Assembly: GCA_023421075.1 (NCBI GenBank)
Contig: JAEZUM010000024.1
Location: forward strand, 62,001-126,000
Direction of reading: 5' to 3'
DNA: 64,000 nt
Origin: Bacillota bacterium
GTDB taxonomy: Bacteria > Bacillota > Clostridia > Lachnospirales > Lachnospiraceae
The position numbers and the translations under genes are program-made. This document shows positions 44,217 to 53,276 of this stretch, piece by piece. Positions within the stretch are counted from its first letter, which is position 1; each line of letters opens with the position of its first letter. The notes under the pieces are model-generated. The model made no database searches. It was not told where the DNA came from and was given only the letters and a program-made list of their open reading frames with translations.

Positions 44217-44948
44217 ATGAATACAATATTCTTAACAAGTATGACGCTTCAAAACATGAACGATATTTCACCAAAATTGAATAATATTAATAATTTTGTT
44301 ACTCAATTAAAGAAATATCATAAAAAAGGCCTTGATAATTTTGTTTATTTTCCAAGCAATCCTATAACATATGATAGTAATGATTTTTATGCTAATTTAT
44401 ACTACAAGGCATTTGAAAATAGTGAATTAAAATTTACAAATTGTATTTTGGTCGATAATAGAAATAACTCAAAACTTCATGAAATAGTTCAAGATGCAGA
44501 CATTATTATATTAGGTGGTGGAGAATTGCCGCGCCAAAATGCTTTTTTTAACAATCTTCACTTAAAGGAAGAATTGAACTATTATGAAGGAATAATTGTT
44601 GGAATGAGTGCCGGTTCAATGAATTTGGCCGATATAGTTTTTGATTTTCCAGAACTTGATGAACAAATTGGAAACCCAAATTATCTTAAAGGGCTTGGAT
44701 ATACTGACATTAATATTGTCCCTCATTATAAACCAACAGAGACAAATTATATTTTAGAAAGTGGATTAGATGCCTGGGCAACTTATGTATTGCCTCATAG
44801 TCATAAAATAAAAATTTATGCACTTGTTGATGGAACACACATTTTAATACAAAATAATCATGCAGATATCTTTGGTGAAGCGTATTTAGTTAAAGATTCA
44901 ATAATAAGTAAAATATGTAATAATTACGAATCATGTATATTGAAATGA
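44217..44948 (+). CDS. Peptidase S51-like / class I glutamine amidotransferase-like protein
   Basis: A 243-aa protein with the nucleophile elbow IIVGMSAGSMNLAD (Ser nucleophile) preceded by IIILGGGELPRQN, the layout of dipeptidase E/cyanophycinase-type S51 peptidases. A His-containing stretch NIVPHYKPTETN follows, plausible for the triad. AGG-rich site before ATG 44217. Substrate unknown. Confidence 0.85.
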   Translation: MNTIFLTSMTLQNMNDISPKLNNINNFVTQLKKYHKKGLDNFVYFPSNPITYDSNDFYANLYYKAFENSELKFTNCILVDNRNNSKLHEIVQDADIIILGGGELPRQNAFFNNLHLKEELNYYEGIIVGMSAGSMNLADIVFDFPELDEQIGNPNYLKGLGYTDINIVPHYKPTETNYILESGLDAWATYVLPHSHKIKIYALVDGTHILIQNNHADIFGEAYLVKDSIISKICNNYESCILK

Positions 44949-45066
44949 TTTCGTATGTTTTAGGCGTAATATCTGTGTCTTTAACCGTTACAAAGCTTAT
45001 GAACTACCATTTATACCTAAATAAACAGATTGTGAGAGAATCTACATAGAAAGTAGAGGAATTGCC

Positions 45067-45492
45067 ATGAAAAGAGAATTTCAAGATTTATTAGATAACT
45101 ACAGTCATTTTGTACGAAGCAAAGATTATGAGGGCTTTATAGGTCAATATGCCCCAAACCTAATCAACTATGATCTTTGGCAAGCAGCTGCTTACAACAC
45201 GTTATCTTCTTGGCAAACGAACATAAAAAGCTGGTTTGATGGCCTAGGTGATGAGTATGCTACTGTAACCTTTCGGGATATTACTGTTTATGAAGGTACC
45301 AATACTGCATTTCTACATGGAATTATTTCATATCAAGGTCATTCTAAAGAAGGAGATGTCTTAAGGGCTATGGACAATCGCCTTAGCTGGGGATTGATAT
45401 ATCTGGAGAATGGATGGAAAATTGTCCATGAGCACACGTCATTACCAATTGATGCGATGACGATGCACCCCATTTTTAACATTCCCCAATAA
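45067..45492 (+). CDS. SnoaL/NTF2-like fold protein
   Basis: A 141-aa cone-shaped alpha+beta fold protein. The first helices (FQDLLDNYSHFVRSKDYEGF) and the end strands (NRLSWGLIYLENGWKIVHEH) match SnoaL-like/DUF4440 proteins, which act as small enzymes or binding domains. Pocket residues give no clear substrate. Followed by motif copy B. Confidence 0.75.
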   Translation: MKREFQDLLDNYSHFVRSKDYEGFIGQYAPNLINYDLWQAAAYNTLSSWQTNIKSWFDGLGDEYATVTFRDITVYEGTNTAFLHGIISYQGHSKEGDVLRAMDNRLSWGLIYLENGWKIVHEHTSLPIDAMTMHPIFNIPQ

Positions 45493-45498
45493 GCCCTG

Positions 45499-45529
45499 TT
45501 ACGGCGTATCACAATTTCCGTAATGTTTA
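45499..45529 (+). repeat. Intergenic motif copy B (TTACGGC ... CAATTTC ... TAATGTTTA)
   Basis: TTACGGC (45499-45505), CAATTTC and TAATGTTTA (45521-45529) repeat the motif seen at 38090-38128, here with a shorter spacer. CCGTAA inside it can pair with TTACGG. Confidence 0.45.
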
Positions 45530-45588
45530 TAACCAGATGGAATATTGATGCTTAAGTTAGGTATATCGATCTTAAAAGGAGAAGCAGT

Positions 45589-46323
45589 ATGAGTGAAAGA
45601 ACCGAGATGCTAAAGGTCAGCGATGAGACCATACGCTTTATGCGAGGAAAGTATATTTTAGACGAGGTGCAGGGTAAGTATTACGATATCGATTGCTTGA
45701 AGTTCCGGCAAGGAAAGAAAACGATCCTGTCGATCAATATACACGAAGACCATTATGATTTTCAGATTATATTCGGCAAAGCAGAGCGGGAGAAGTTCGA
45801 AACACGGTGGGATGAGTTTCCGCAGTCAATCGTAAACCTATATAATGAGGCTCATACATATCACGATGGAAAATGGATGCTCATACGGGTGGATACCATG
45901 GAGACTCTCGAAGCCGTTAAGAAGATGATCATGATCAAGAAAAAGCCTAATCGTAAGCCTTTTCATAAAGAGAATGCGGTTTACGGTAAATGCGGCCATC
46001 GATGCGATTTATGTATTCATTTCTCTGGCGGTTCTATCAGCGAAGAGTTTAGGGAAGAGTTGAAGGAACGATTAACAAGGGTATATGGGAATACGGACTG
46101 GACGATGAGATGTTCAGGATGTGGAACACAGGGATGTCATACCCAATTATGCGATCAGCTCAAATGTGCAATAGACAAGGGGTGTGATACTTGTGTGTCA
46201 TGTAAGCAATACCCATGTTCAAAAGCTACCGTTGGATATGCCAAATTAGAAGCAAGGAGCATTCTAGCGGACGATGTGACTTGGGCTATCCTACCTTATG
46301 TACCTTACCAATACGGTAACTAA
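45589..46323 (+). CDS. DUF3788-DUF3795 two-domain protein
   Basis: A 244-aa protein. The N-terminal ~125 residues resemble DUF3788 (ending WMLIRVDTMETLEAVKKM). The C-terminal ~110 residues are a Cys-rich DUF3795-like domain with CGHRCDLCIHF, RCSGCGTQGCH and CVSCKQYPC, probably a zinc or Fe-S site. AAAAGGAG before ATG 45589. No known function for either domain. Confidence 0.72.
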   Translation: MSERTEMLKVSDETIRFMRGKYILDEVQGKYYDIDCLKFRQGKKTILSINIHEDHYDFQIIFGKAEREKFETRWDEFPQSIVNLYNEAHTYHDGKWMLIRVDTMETLEAVKKMIMIKKKPNRKPFHKENAVYGKCGHRCDLCIHFSGGSISEEFREELKERLTRVYGNTDWTMRCSGCGTQGCHTQLCDQLKCAIDKGCDTCVSCKQYPCSKATVGYAKLEARSILADDVTWAILPYVPYQYGN

Positions 46324-46513
46324 TAAATCATGTAACAGGATTCGTAAAATAAGGATACTATGTCAATGAATCGAAAAATGATAAGATACGCTAATTTCCT
46401 TCTGGGCTACCAATCTATATTTAGCGATGATATCATTTGCAAAGAACTCCTTAAGTCTAACGAGAATCCAATCCGGAATACATCATTTGAGGAATTACAG
46501 GGAGCTTATTGAT

Positions 46514-47044
46514 ATGTTAAATGGAATTATTATTATGGGGTTGAACGGGAGTGGCAAATCAACCGTATGTCGCGCGCTTGCAGATTTATTGAACTATAAA
46601 CGTATGGATGTAGAGGATTATTACTTTCTGGATTCGGACATACCTTATACCAATAGCCGTACACAAGAAGAGGTTAAAAAGTTATTGTTTGATGATATAA
46701 AAACTTGCCATAATTATGTACTTTCATCGGTTGGATGTAATTGGGGTTCCGAAATTGTTTCTACCTTTAAGCTTGCGATCCTTCTATATGCACCGCTTCA
46801 AGTGAGATTAGAACGGATCAGACAGCGTGAAATAATTCGGTTTGGGAAGCGTGTCTTAGAGGGAGGAGATATGTACGAATCCCAAAAACAGTTCCACGAT
46901 ATGGTTATATCACGTTCTGCAGAGGATATAAAACAACAGGCTTATGGTCTCAGCTGCCCTGTATTGGAGATTAACGCCACAATGCCTGTCGAAGAAATTC
47001 TTGAATTGATTAACAACTATTATTTGAATATAATGAAAGAATAA
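46514..47044 (+). CDS. P-loop small-molecule kinase-like protein
   Basis: A 176-aa NMP-kinase-like ATPase: Walker A GLNGSGKST, acidic stretch MDVEDYYF, and a lid-like region RLERIRQREIIRFGKR. Likely phosphorylates a small metabolite or nucleoside. ATG 46514 sits after GGGAG; the longer frame from 46427 has no good site. Confidence 0.82.
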   Translation: MLNGIIIMGLNGSGKSTVCRALADLLNYKRMDVEDYYFLDSDIPYTNSRTQEEVKKLLFDDIKTCHNYVLSSVGCNWGSEIVSTFKLAILLYAPLQVRLERIRQREIIRFGKRVLEGGDMYESQKQFHDMVISRSAEDIKQQAYGLSCPVLEINATMPVEEILELINNYYLNIMKE

Positions 47045-47052
47045 ATATATAG

Positions 47053-47064
47053 CCCCAATTGGGG
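47053..47064. promoter_or_regulatory. Perfect 12-bp palindrome upstream of the cupin gene
   Basis: CCCCAATTGGGG stands 40 bp before the cupin start and 8 bp after the kinase stop, in AT-rich DNA. It could be an operator or an AT-rich stem; no T tract follows. Confidence 0.3.
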
Positions 47065-47103
47065 TATATTATAGTTTAATCTTATTATAAGGAGGATTTA
47101 TCT

Positions 47104-47451
47104 ATGAACAAATATAATTTTAAGGATTATTTTCATCAACCGGAAGGAAAAATCGCCAAGAGGATGATTTTCAAAAGTGATAATGTAATTGCGTTCGTTC
47201 TTAACATCGCGAAAGGGGAAGTACTACCGGGACATACCCACCTGGAAACAACCCTGTTCCTACAGGTCCTGGAGGGGAATGCCAAGGTTGTTACGGATGG
47301 CAAAGAAACCATGTTACAGGTAGGCGAGTTAATGCAGGTTGATGGGCAGGAAAGCTTACAGGTTATTAATACCGGTGAAGATGTTCTGCGCCTTTTTGTC
47401 ACCATTTCACCAATGGGCTTAGAAGCCTTTGCAACAGATGCAAATGTATAA
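47104..47451 (+). CDS. Cupin-domain protein
   Basis: A 115-aa single-cupin protein. Motif 1 GEVLPGHTHLETTLFLQVLEG carries His/His/Glu-type metal ligands and motif 2 GELMQVDGQESLQVINTG lacks the usual His. AAGGAGG before ATG 47104. Likely a small metal-binding sensor or isomerase-like protein; ligand unknown. Confidence 0.85.
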   Translation: MNKYNFKDYFHQPEGKIAKRMIFKSDNVIAFVLNIAKGEVLPGHTHLETTLFLQVLEGNAKVVTDGKETMLQVGELMQVDGQESLQVINTGEDVLRLFVTISPMGLEAFATDANV

Positions 47452-47510
47452 GGGTTTATATCAATTTCATTTGATGGTTTTAAGGAAATCGCTTATTAAT
47501 AGAGTACTGT

Positions 47511-48080
47511 ATGAAATATATATTTGAAGGAGTGCTTGAAATCAAAAATATAGCAAATTATATTACATTTTCTCGTATCATTTGTGCTATCCTTATGGTA
47601 TTCACAGCTGTGTTCTCAAGGATGTTTTGGATCCTGTATTTATATGGTGGTGTAAGCGATATTATCGATGGAATCGTAGCAAGAGTATTGCGACAAAAAA
47701 GCAGTCTGGGAGCAAAGCTAGATAGTATTGCAGATGCTGCTTTTTTGTCAGCAATTGTTATAGTGATTGCTCCAACTGTCGTAATTCCTAGATGGATATG
47801 GATCTGTGTTGGCAGTATTGCGCTGATACGAGTTACAGCGTATTTGATTGGCTATATCAAGTTTCACACATTCTCTTCATTACATACTTATGCCAATAAA
47901 GCCACAGGAGCATTGCTTTTTATAACTCCGGTTATATATTCGATATTCGGTAGTACTGTAACAGCAATTCTACTTGGGCTTTTTGCTTTTATTTCATCGA
48001 TGGAAGAATTGTTAATAACGGTGATATACAGAGAGTTAAACAGAGACCGAAAAAGTATTTTCGAACGTGTTCAATACTAA
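47511..48080 (+). CDS. CDP-alcohol phosphatidyltransferase family membrane protein
   Basis: A 189-aa protein with about five membrane helices and the full CDP-alcohol transferase signature D-x2-DG-x2-AR-x8-G-x3-D-x3-D (DIIDGIVARV, then GAKLDSIAD). It should transfer a phosphatidyl group from CDP-diacylglycerol to an alcohol such as glycerol phosphate; which alcohol is not clear. The start at ATG 47511 lacks a strong ribosome site, so the N-terminus is uncertain. Confidence 0.85.
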   Translation: MKYIFEGVLEIKNIANYITFSRIICAILMVFTAVFSRMFWILYLYGGVSDIIDGIVARVLRQKSSLGAKLDSIADAAFLSAIVIVIAPTVVIPRWIWICVGSIALIRVTAYLIGYIKFHTFSSLHTYANKATGALLFITPVIYSIFGSTVTAILLGLFAFISSMEELLITVIYRELNRDRKSIFERVQY

Positions 48081-48112
48081 AATTAATCGCAGGATCCCGT
48101 TTAGGAGGTAAG

Positions 48113-48589
48113 ATGGCAATAATAACTTCAGCACAGGAAACAGTAAATGCATTACAGGCAATATTCGAAAAGCATAAAAATGATAGAATTTGTATTCTAG
48201 GAACTACCTGTTGTGGAAAATCAACATTACAAGAACAATTACCTGGAACAGTCGATATGGATGAGGTATTATGGCCACAATTGACGATGGAAGAGGAAAC
48301 ATTTATATGTCAGAAACCCTGGACAAGAGAAATAGGAGATTTCACAAGAAAACTTGTAATAGAAAGAGTGGCGATTAAAGCTGGCCAACCATTATTTTCC
48401 TTGATCCTTTTGGATTGTGAAGTGATTGTATATCTTGATATAAGCGATGAATTGCTTGCAGAGCATTGCAAAAAAAGAGGGAGCAACTTTCAAGATGCAA
48501 AGAATGTAAAGAATGCGATTGAAGAGACCTGGAACAGACAACGAGAAAACGACGATAAAGTTTTTTACTATTTACATGTTACAGAATGA
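48113..48589 (+). CDS. P-loop kinase-like protein
   Basis: A 158-aa small ATPase with Walker A ILGTTCCGKSTL and a short kinase-like fold (VDMDEVLWPQL; VIVYLDISDELLAEHCKKRG). Shikimate/adenylylsulfate-kinase-like in size. AGGAGG before ATG 48113. Substrate unknown. Confidence 0.75.
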   Translation: MAIITSAQETVNALQAIFEKHKNDRICILGTTCCGKSTLQEQLPGTVDMDEVLWPQLTMEEETFICQKPWTREIGDFTRKLVIERVAIKAGQPLFSLILLDCEVIVYLDISDELLAEHCKKRGSNFQDAKNVKNAIEETWNRQRENDDKVFYYLHVTE

Positions 48590-48626
48590 TGTCTCTGGAA
48601 ACATAACAATATACGAGGAGTTATTC

Positions 48627-48992
48627 ATGGAAATAAAAAAAATATCATATGATTTTTCAGTATGTAAAATGAAAGATATAACAGGTGTTGATTTCAATTG
48701 TGAGTTTTGCTTCTTAAGTAGAACAGATGAAGAAATTTCCTTGGTATGTATTACAGTTAATGTTCCGCCCAATGTTGTTGAAAGAGACGATGGTTGGAAA
48801 GCATTTCGAATTCAAGGTATTTTGGATTTTTCTCTTATTGGTATCTTATCAAAGATTTCAACACTATTAGCAGACAATGAGATTGGTATCTTTGCAATAT
48901 CAACCTATAATACAGATTATATTTTAACGAAAGCAGAAAATTATATAAAAGCATTAGATGTTTTATCAGAAGCGGGTTATCAGGTTTGTTAA
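48627..48992 (+). CDS. ACT-domain protein
   Basis: A 121-aa protein of the type with two ACT-like halves: CFLSRTDEEISLVCI in the first, and FSLIGILSKISTLLADNEIGIFAISTYNTDYILT in shortened form in the second, where LIGILSKIS and IFAISTYNTD are the ligand-binding strand and loop. ACT domains sense amino acids. GAGGAG at 48615 before ATG 48627; the longer frame overlapping the upstream gene is not credible. Confidence 0.8.
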   Translation: MEIKKISYDFSVCKMKDITGVDFNCEFCFLSRTDEEISLVCITVNVPPNVVERDDGWKAFRIQGILDFSLIGILSKISTLLADNEIGIFAISTYNTDYILTKAENYIKALDVLSEAGYQVC

Positions 48993-49154
48993 ACTCAGTT
49001 TCCGATTCATAAGCATCACTTGTTAGTTCTTTGAAAGCGACTTGTAATACATATTTTCATACACTGAAAATTCAATTTGCAGCGAAATAAGGATAAGCTC
49101 TATGAAGGAAGTTCTCAGATAGCAATATCTATATTATTGAAAGGTGCACTACAA

Positions 49155-49925
49155 ATGGATCAGGATGAAATACTACGAACCAATAGAGCTTATTGGGATG
49201 CAAATGCAGATTTATGGTTTGGTACAACTGCACTACCTACATATGGAGTAAAATTTGTAACAGAGGATGACTTACACTTATTTGGGGATGTTTCTTGCAA
49301 GAAAATGCTTGAGATATGTTGTGGAAGTGGACATTCCTTAAAATATCATGCGGATCGAAATGCTGCCGAATTATGGGGAGTGGACATTTCTCAGAAGCAA
49401 ATAGATAATGCAAACTCATATCTGAATACTCATGGGTATACAGCAAAATTTATATGTTCTCCCATGGAAGAGGAGTTAAATATTCCGACCGATTATTTTG
49501 ATTTTGTATACTCAATCTACGGTATAGGATGGACAACTGATTTATCGGGCACCTTCAAAAAGATTGCATCCTATCTCAAAAAGGACGGCATATTTATATT
49601 CAGCTGGCATCATACCTTGAATTACTGCGTAGCTTGGTCAGGTAGCGAACGAAAAGATGTCATAGAAAATGACACACTGGTTTTAAATAAAAGCTATTTT
49701 GATGAAACATATTTTAGCATGCCGGTTGATGGAAGCGAAATAATCTTGTGCAATCGTAAAATATCTACCTATATTAACGCCTTAGCACAAGCTGGGTTTT
49801 GTATTGAACAATTGATTGAACAGACCGATAAGGACACGATGGAAGAAGTCGATAATATTAGTGACAAAGCAAAAAAAGCCAAGATGGTTCCGATTTCTTT
49901 CTGTATCAAGGCAAGAAAGTTGTAA
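49155..49925 (+). CDS. Class I SAM-dependent methyltransferase
   Basis: A 256-aa Rossmann methyltransferase: motif I MLEICCGSGHSLKY, acidic loop GVDISQKQIDNA, and motif IV-like YFDFVYSIYGIGW. The N-terminus RAYWDANADLWFGTT is common in ubiE-like small-molecule methyltransferases. ATG 49155 has AAGGTG eight bases upstream; the frame from 49077 is longer but unsupported. Substrate unknown. Confidence 0.87.
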   Translation: MDQDEILRTNRAYWDANADLWFGTTALPTYGVKFVTEDDLHLFGDVSCKKMLEICCGSGHSLKYHADRNAAELWGVDISQKQIDNANSYLNTHGYTAKFICSPMEEELNIPTDYFDFVYSIYGIGWTTDLSGTFKKIASYLKKDGIFIFSWHHTLNYCVAWSGSERKDVIENDTLVLNKSYFDETYFSMPVDGSEIILCNRKISTYINALAQAGFCIEQLIEQTDKDTMEEVDNISDKAKKAKMVPISFCIKARKL

Positions 49926-49964
49926 TTAGTTCTATATAATAATGATAGAGAGGGATAATTACAA

Positions 49965-50598
49965 TTGGAATTCATATTTCGAGTTACTCAATATAATACG
50001 GATGATTTGGTAAATGAGGTGGCAATTGCTTTGGAAAAGCAGCTTGAGATAAACTCTCGCAAAAAACTTCCTTCTGTATGGCGCTTTATTGACCATCATA
50101 GAAGCCATCGAGCGCCGGAAGGGACAATCAAAAAGAGGTCAATTCGAGCAAAAATTTACGGAATCATACTGACTGGGTATGGGGATCTTTCTTTTGATAC
50201 CGGGATTGACTTATCCAAGCGAGCTAATGATGCCTCTGATCGCTGGATTAATTAGTGTGTTAGTTGGAGTTGGATGTATTTGGCAATGGAAAAAAGATTC
50301 AAATCGCAAATTTCATAAACTGGCAGAAAAACTCCTTGCTGGTACGAAAAGACCATGGAGTGATACCACAGATACGTCGTTGCTGGTAAGATTTACAACG
50401 GATGGAATGATGCTACCGAATGATTCCATAGTATTATACCAGGAGTTTCAGACGATCATTGAGGCTAAACATATCTATTTTTTGGTTTGGCTAGATAAGG
50501 TTACTATTTTGCAAAAAAAGGATATCGTTGAGGAAGTGCCGGAAACCTTTGCAGAATTCTTGGAAGAGATGACTGGTTTAACAAGGGTAAGCGTATAA
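49965..50598 (+). pseudogene. Frameshifted membrane protein gene (single extra base near 50178)
   Basis: The first frame starts at TTG 49965 (EFIFRVTQYNTDDLVNEV) and reads through KIYGIILTG, then runs into noncoding-like sequence and stops at 50255. A second frame, shifted by one base, continues at about 50179 with a hydrophobic segment (MGIFLLIPGLTYPSE), a second one (MPLIAGLISVLVGVGCIW) and a soluble end to 50598. The join is natural if one base is removed around 50176-50180. Real loss of function or a sequencing error. Confidence 0.72.
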
Positions 50599-50642
50599 TC
50601 GGGTAATTTTATACGGTACATAATAATATGGGAGCATATACA

Positions 50643-50948
50643 ATGGATGAATTAAGCAACATACAAAAGCAAATATTTGATAACAAGCGGAGACAAGGAT
50701 TTAATACTACTAATGTAGAATTGGAATTTTGCTATATAAACGGTGAGCTGGCGGAGGCCTTTGAAGCATATCGTAGGAAATTACCGACGGTTGGAGAAGA
50801 ATTAGCGGATGTTGCAATATATCTTTACGGTCTCGCAGAGATCTTAGGATATAATCTGAATGAAGAAATTCTGAAGAAAGTAACTAAAAACAGTAAACGA
50901 ATCTATAAAGAGATAAATGGTGTAAATACACGTGTCAGTGAAGAGTAG
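50643..50948 (+). CDS. MazG-like nucleotide pyrophosphohydrolase
   Basis: A 101-aa all-alpha MazG/dUTPase-like protein. Metal-binding acidic residues appear in FCYINGELAEAFEAYR (E-x2-E type) and VGEELADVAIYLYGLAEILG (E-x3-D). Expected to hydrolyse noncanonical NTPs. ATG 50643 has GGGAG eight bases upstream. It lies just before a Nudix gene, so the two may clean the nucleotide pool together. Confidence 0.87.
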   Translation: MDELSNIQKQIFDNKRRQGFNTTNVELEFCYINGELAEAFEAYRRKLPTVGEELADVAIYLYGLAEILGYNLNEEILKKVTKNSKRIYKEINGVNTRVSEE

Positions 50949-50959
50949 CGAGGTTGTTT

Positions 50960-51511
50960 ATGGAGTTTTTTGATGTTCTAGATGAGCAGGGTAATAAAAC
51001 CGGTGAGATTATTGAACGAAGTGAAGCACATAAAAAAGGAATTTGCCATCGGGTCATACAAGTATGGGTTATTAATTCAAATAATGAATTGCTGCTCCAA
51101 AAGAGGAGCGCAAATAAAGATTCATGTCCGAATATGTGGTATGTTTCTCTGGGAGGACATATTGAAGCGAACGAAGACAACCGTCAGACCATCATAAGAG
51201 AATTTTCTGAGGAGCTGGGGCTGGATGTCTCGAACCAAATGGATGAAATCAAATATTTATATACATTTCACGAAATAGCAGTTCTAAACGACGGACAGTT
51301 TATCGATAATGAATTTTACGATGTATATTTTATAAAAATGGATTTAGATCCGGAAACATTGGTCCTCCAAGAGGATGAAGTTTCCGAAGTAAAATTTATT
51401 GGATATCATGAATTTAAACAAGCAGTAATCAATAAAGACAAAAGCTATTGGATTCATGAAGAAGGGTTTAGAAAGTTATTTGAATGCCTTGATCAATACA
51501 TAGATAATTAA
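50960..51511 (+). CDS. Nudix hydrolase
   Basis: A 183-aa Nudix protein with the complete box G-x5-E-x7-REUxEE-x-GU (GGHIEANEDN then REFSEELGL). The start FFDVLDEQGNKTGEIIERS resembles isopentenyl-diphosphate isomerase-like Nudix enzymes. ATG 50960 follows GAGG; TTG 50954 is less likely. It lies 11 bp after the MazG-like gene. Substrate unknown. Confidence 0.87.
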   Translation: MEFFDVLDEQGNKTGEIIERSEAHKKGICHRVIQVWVINSNNELLLQKRSANKDSCPNMWYVSLGGHIEANEDNRQTIIREFSEELGLDVSNQMDEIKYLYTFHEIAVLNDGQFIDNEFYDVYFIKMDLDPETLVLQEDEVSEVKFIGYHEFKQAVINKDKSYWIHEEGFRKLFECLDQYIDN

Positions 51512-51562
51512 TGAAAGACTTTGATAAGTACATTCATCAGAAAGAGAGTGAGTATAGGTGCA

Positions 51563-52081
51563 ATGAATGGATTTCTTACAGTAATACCACTTTTATTAAT
51601 CCGGTTTGGTCTTTTAGGTGCTTTGGACAAGAGGTCAATGACACGCGCGGCTTACTTTGCTCCGGTGATCGGAACGGAGAAGATAGCTTACTTATTTTAT
51701 CAGCTTTCGAATATAATGATTTTCATATATCTGTTCTTTCTCCGCATTAAGATTGACACACAGTGGTTTTCTATGGGATTGATCGTATATGGTTTAGGCA
51801 TACTTTTATGTATTATATCCATAATGAATTTCGCAAAGCCTTCGGAGAATGGTTTTAATCGGAAAGGGCTGTATCGTTTCTCCCGTAATCCGATGTATGT
51901 AGCCTATTTTGTTTACTTTTTGGGCTGTGTTGTACTTACACAGTCGTTGATATTACTGGTTATTGTTATCGTTTTTCAGATTTCATCCCATTGGATTATT
52001 CGATCTGAGGAAAGATGGTGTATTGAGAAATTTGGAGAAGAGTATTTAGATTATATGAAGCATGTACGACGCTATATTTAA
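51563..52081 (+). CDS. Isoprenylcysteine carboxyl methyltransferase (ICMT)-family membrane protein
   Basis: A 172-aa protein with about four or five membrane helices. The C-terminal part has the ICMT/PEMT signature: GLYRFSRNPMYVAYFVYFLG, then SSHWIIRSEERWCIEKFGEE and YLDYMKHVRRYI. Bacterial members methylate unknown small or lipid acceptors. The start is not certain (ATG 51563, with GTG 51548 as an alternative); the Nudix gene ends 51 bp upstream. Confidence 0.82.
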   Translation: MNGFLTVIPLLLIRFGLLGALDKRSMTRAAYFAPVIGTEKIAYLFYQLSNIMIFIYLFFLRIKIDTQWFSMGLIVYGLGILLCIISIMNFAKPSENGFNRKGLYRFSRNPMYVAYFVYFLGCVVLTQSLILLVIVIVFQISSHWIIRSEERWCIEKFGEEYLDYMKHVRRYI

Positions 52082-52129
52082 AAGAGGCATAAGCTCATAG
52101 TAACACGATATCTACTGCTTGTCAGATAT

Positions 52130-53149
52130 ATGACTATGACATGTAATCAAGATATTATTTTACCTACCTTACTTATTGATAAACTAATTATTTCATACCA
52201 CACAGAAAAGGGGAGAATTCTTTTGGCTGAAAATATATCTTATAATAACTTGGAGAAATGGTTTGGAGCGAAGAACCAATATCCTCACAATAAGGATCTG
52301 AGTGATTTCTATGCCCAGATGAATCACGATAATGTGAACAATCATTCCAGAGTAATCTGGGAATGGCTACGCAATGCACCATGTTTGGATGAATTTCCAT
52401 TCGAAAAATTTAAGCTGTGGAAAGAAAAGGGACAAGTTGTTTGTGCGGTTCGTCCCATGAGTCCATGGCCTGGAGAGGCAGTGATCGATAATCGATGTAC
52501 TACCGAAGAAACTCTTTATGAAATTATCCGGTTTGTTGAAGATAATTTGTCGGCGAGTGAGGAAAATCAAAAGCATATTTTTCTGGTGATGCTCGATCGG
52601 GAAGACTCTCTAGACCAGATTTTACATAAGGAAGGCTATGAACAGCTGAAGATTGATACCGGTACTCTTCAATTTGATCTTCAAAAAGAAATTAGCCAAC
52701 CAATCCTTGAGAACGGGTTTAGCATTCACCCTCTTTCGGAAGTGTTTGATTTTGATCAATTAAGCAAAATCTGTTGGTTAGGCTTTCATTATGAAGGGGG
52801 TATTCCGAAAATCGAAGACGAAGTAAAATTATCGATCAAGCATGCCTGGCTTAATTATGATAGAGATATTTGTAGTGTTATATTGGATAAGAACGGAGAG
52901 TATGCTTCCTTTTGTGGCTTCTGGTATGACAAAGTGACGCAGACTGCTTATCTGGAACCAATGGTCACGCTTGACCAATATCAAAACAGAGGATTAGGAA
53001 AAGCGGTAGTATTCCATTCATTAAAAATCTTACAACACTTGGGGTGTAAGAGAGCCTTTGTGGACCCGGATGAGGAAGCCTATCAATACTATGTTAAGAT
53101 TGGATTTAAGCCGTTTGAATATGCACGGTTCTATCAGAAGACATTTTAA
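52130..53149 (+). CDS. Two-domain GNAT N-acetyltransferase
   Basis: A 339-aa protein. The N-terminal half resembles a degenerate GNAT or binding region (PMSPWPGEAVIDNRC, HIFLVMLDREDS). The C-terminal half (~185-339) is a clear GNAT with AYLEPMVTLDQYQNRGLGKAV (acetyl-CoA loop QNRGLGKA) and YYVKIGFKPFEYARFYQK. Usual for tandem-GNAT proteins. Weak ribosome site at ATG 52130, so the start may differ. Substrate unknown. Confidence 0.85.
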   Translation: MTMTCNQDIILPTLLIDKLIISYHTEKGRILLAENISYNNLEKWFGAKNQYPHNKDLSDFYAQMNHDNVNNHSRVIWEWLRNAPCLDEFPFEKFKLWKEKGQVVCAVRPMSPWPGEAVIDNRCTTEETLYEIIRFVEDNLSASEENQKHIFLVMLDREDSLDQILHKEGYEQLKIDTGTLQFDLQKEISQPILENGFSIHPLSEVFDFDQLSKICWLGFHYEGGIPKIEDEVKLSIKHAWLNYDRDICSVILDKNGEYASFCGFWYDKVTQTAYLEPMVTLDQYQNRGLGKAVVFHSLKILQHLGCKRAFVDPDEEAYQYYVKIGFKPFEYARFYQKTF

Positions 53150-53276
53150 ATAGATTGTCAAAGGAATAGTTTATAATGATATGGGATCGATATTGTTAAA
53201 TTGGTTCTGCAAAAGGATCCGAAATCGAATGAGTGAAATGAAGTATGATTGATAAGAAAAGAAGGAGATGTTAATT

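Noticed and set aside
51511..51750. 79-codon + frame between the Nudix and ICMT genes
   Set aside because: It overlaps the ICMT frame in another phase and lacks a ribosome site and membrane pattern.
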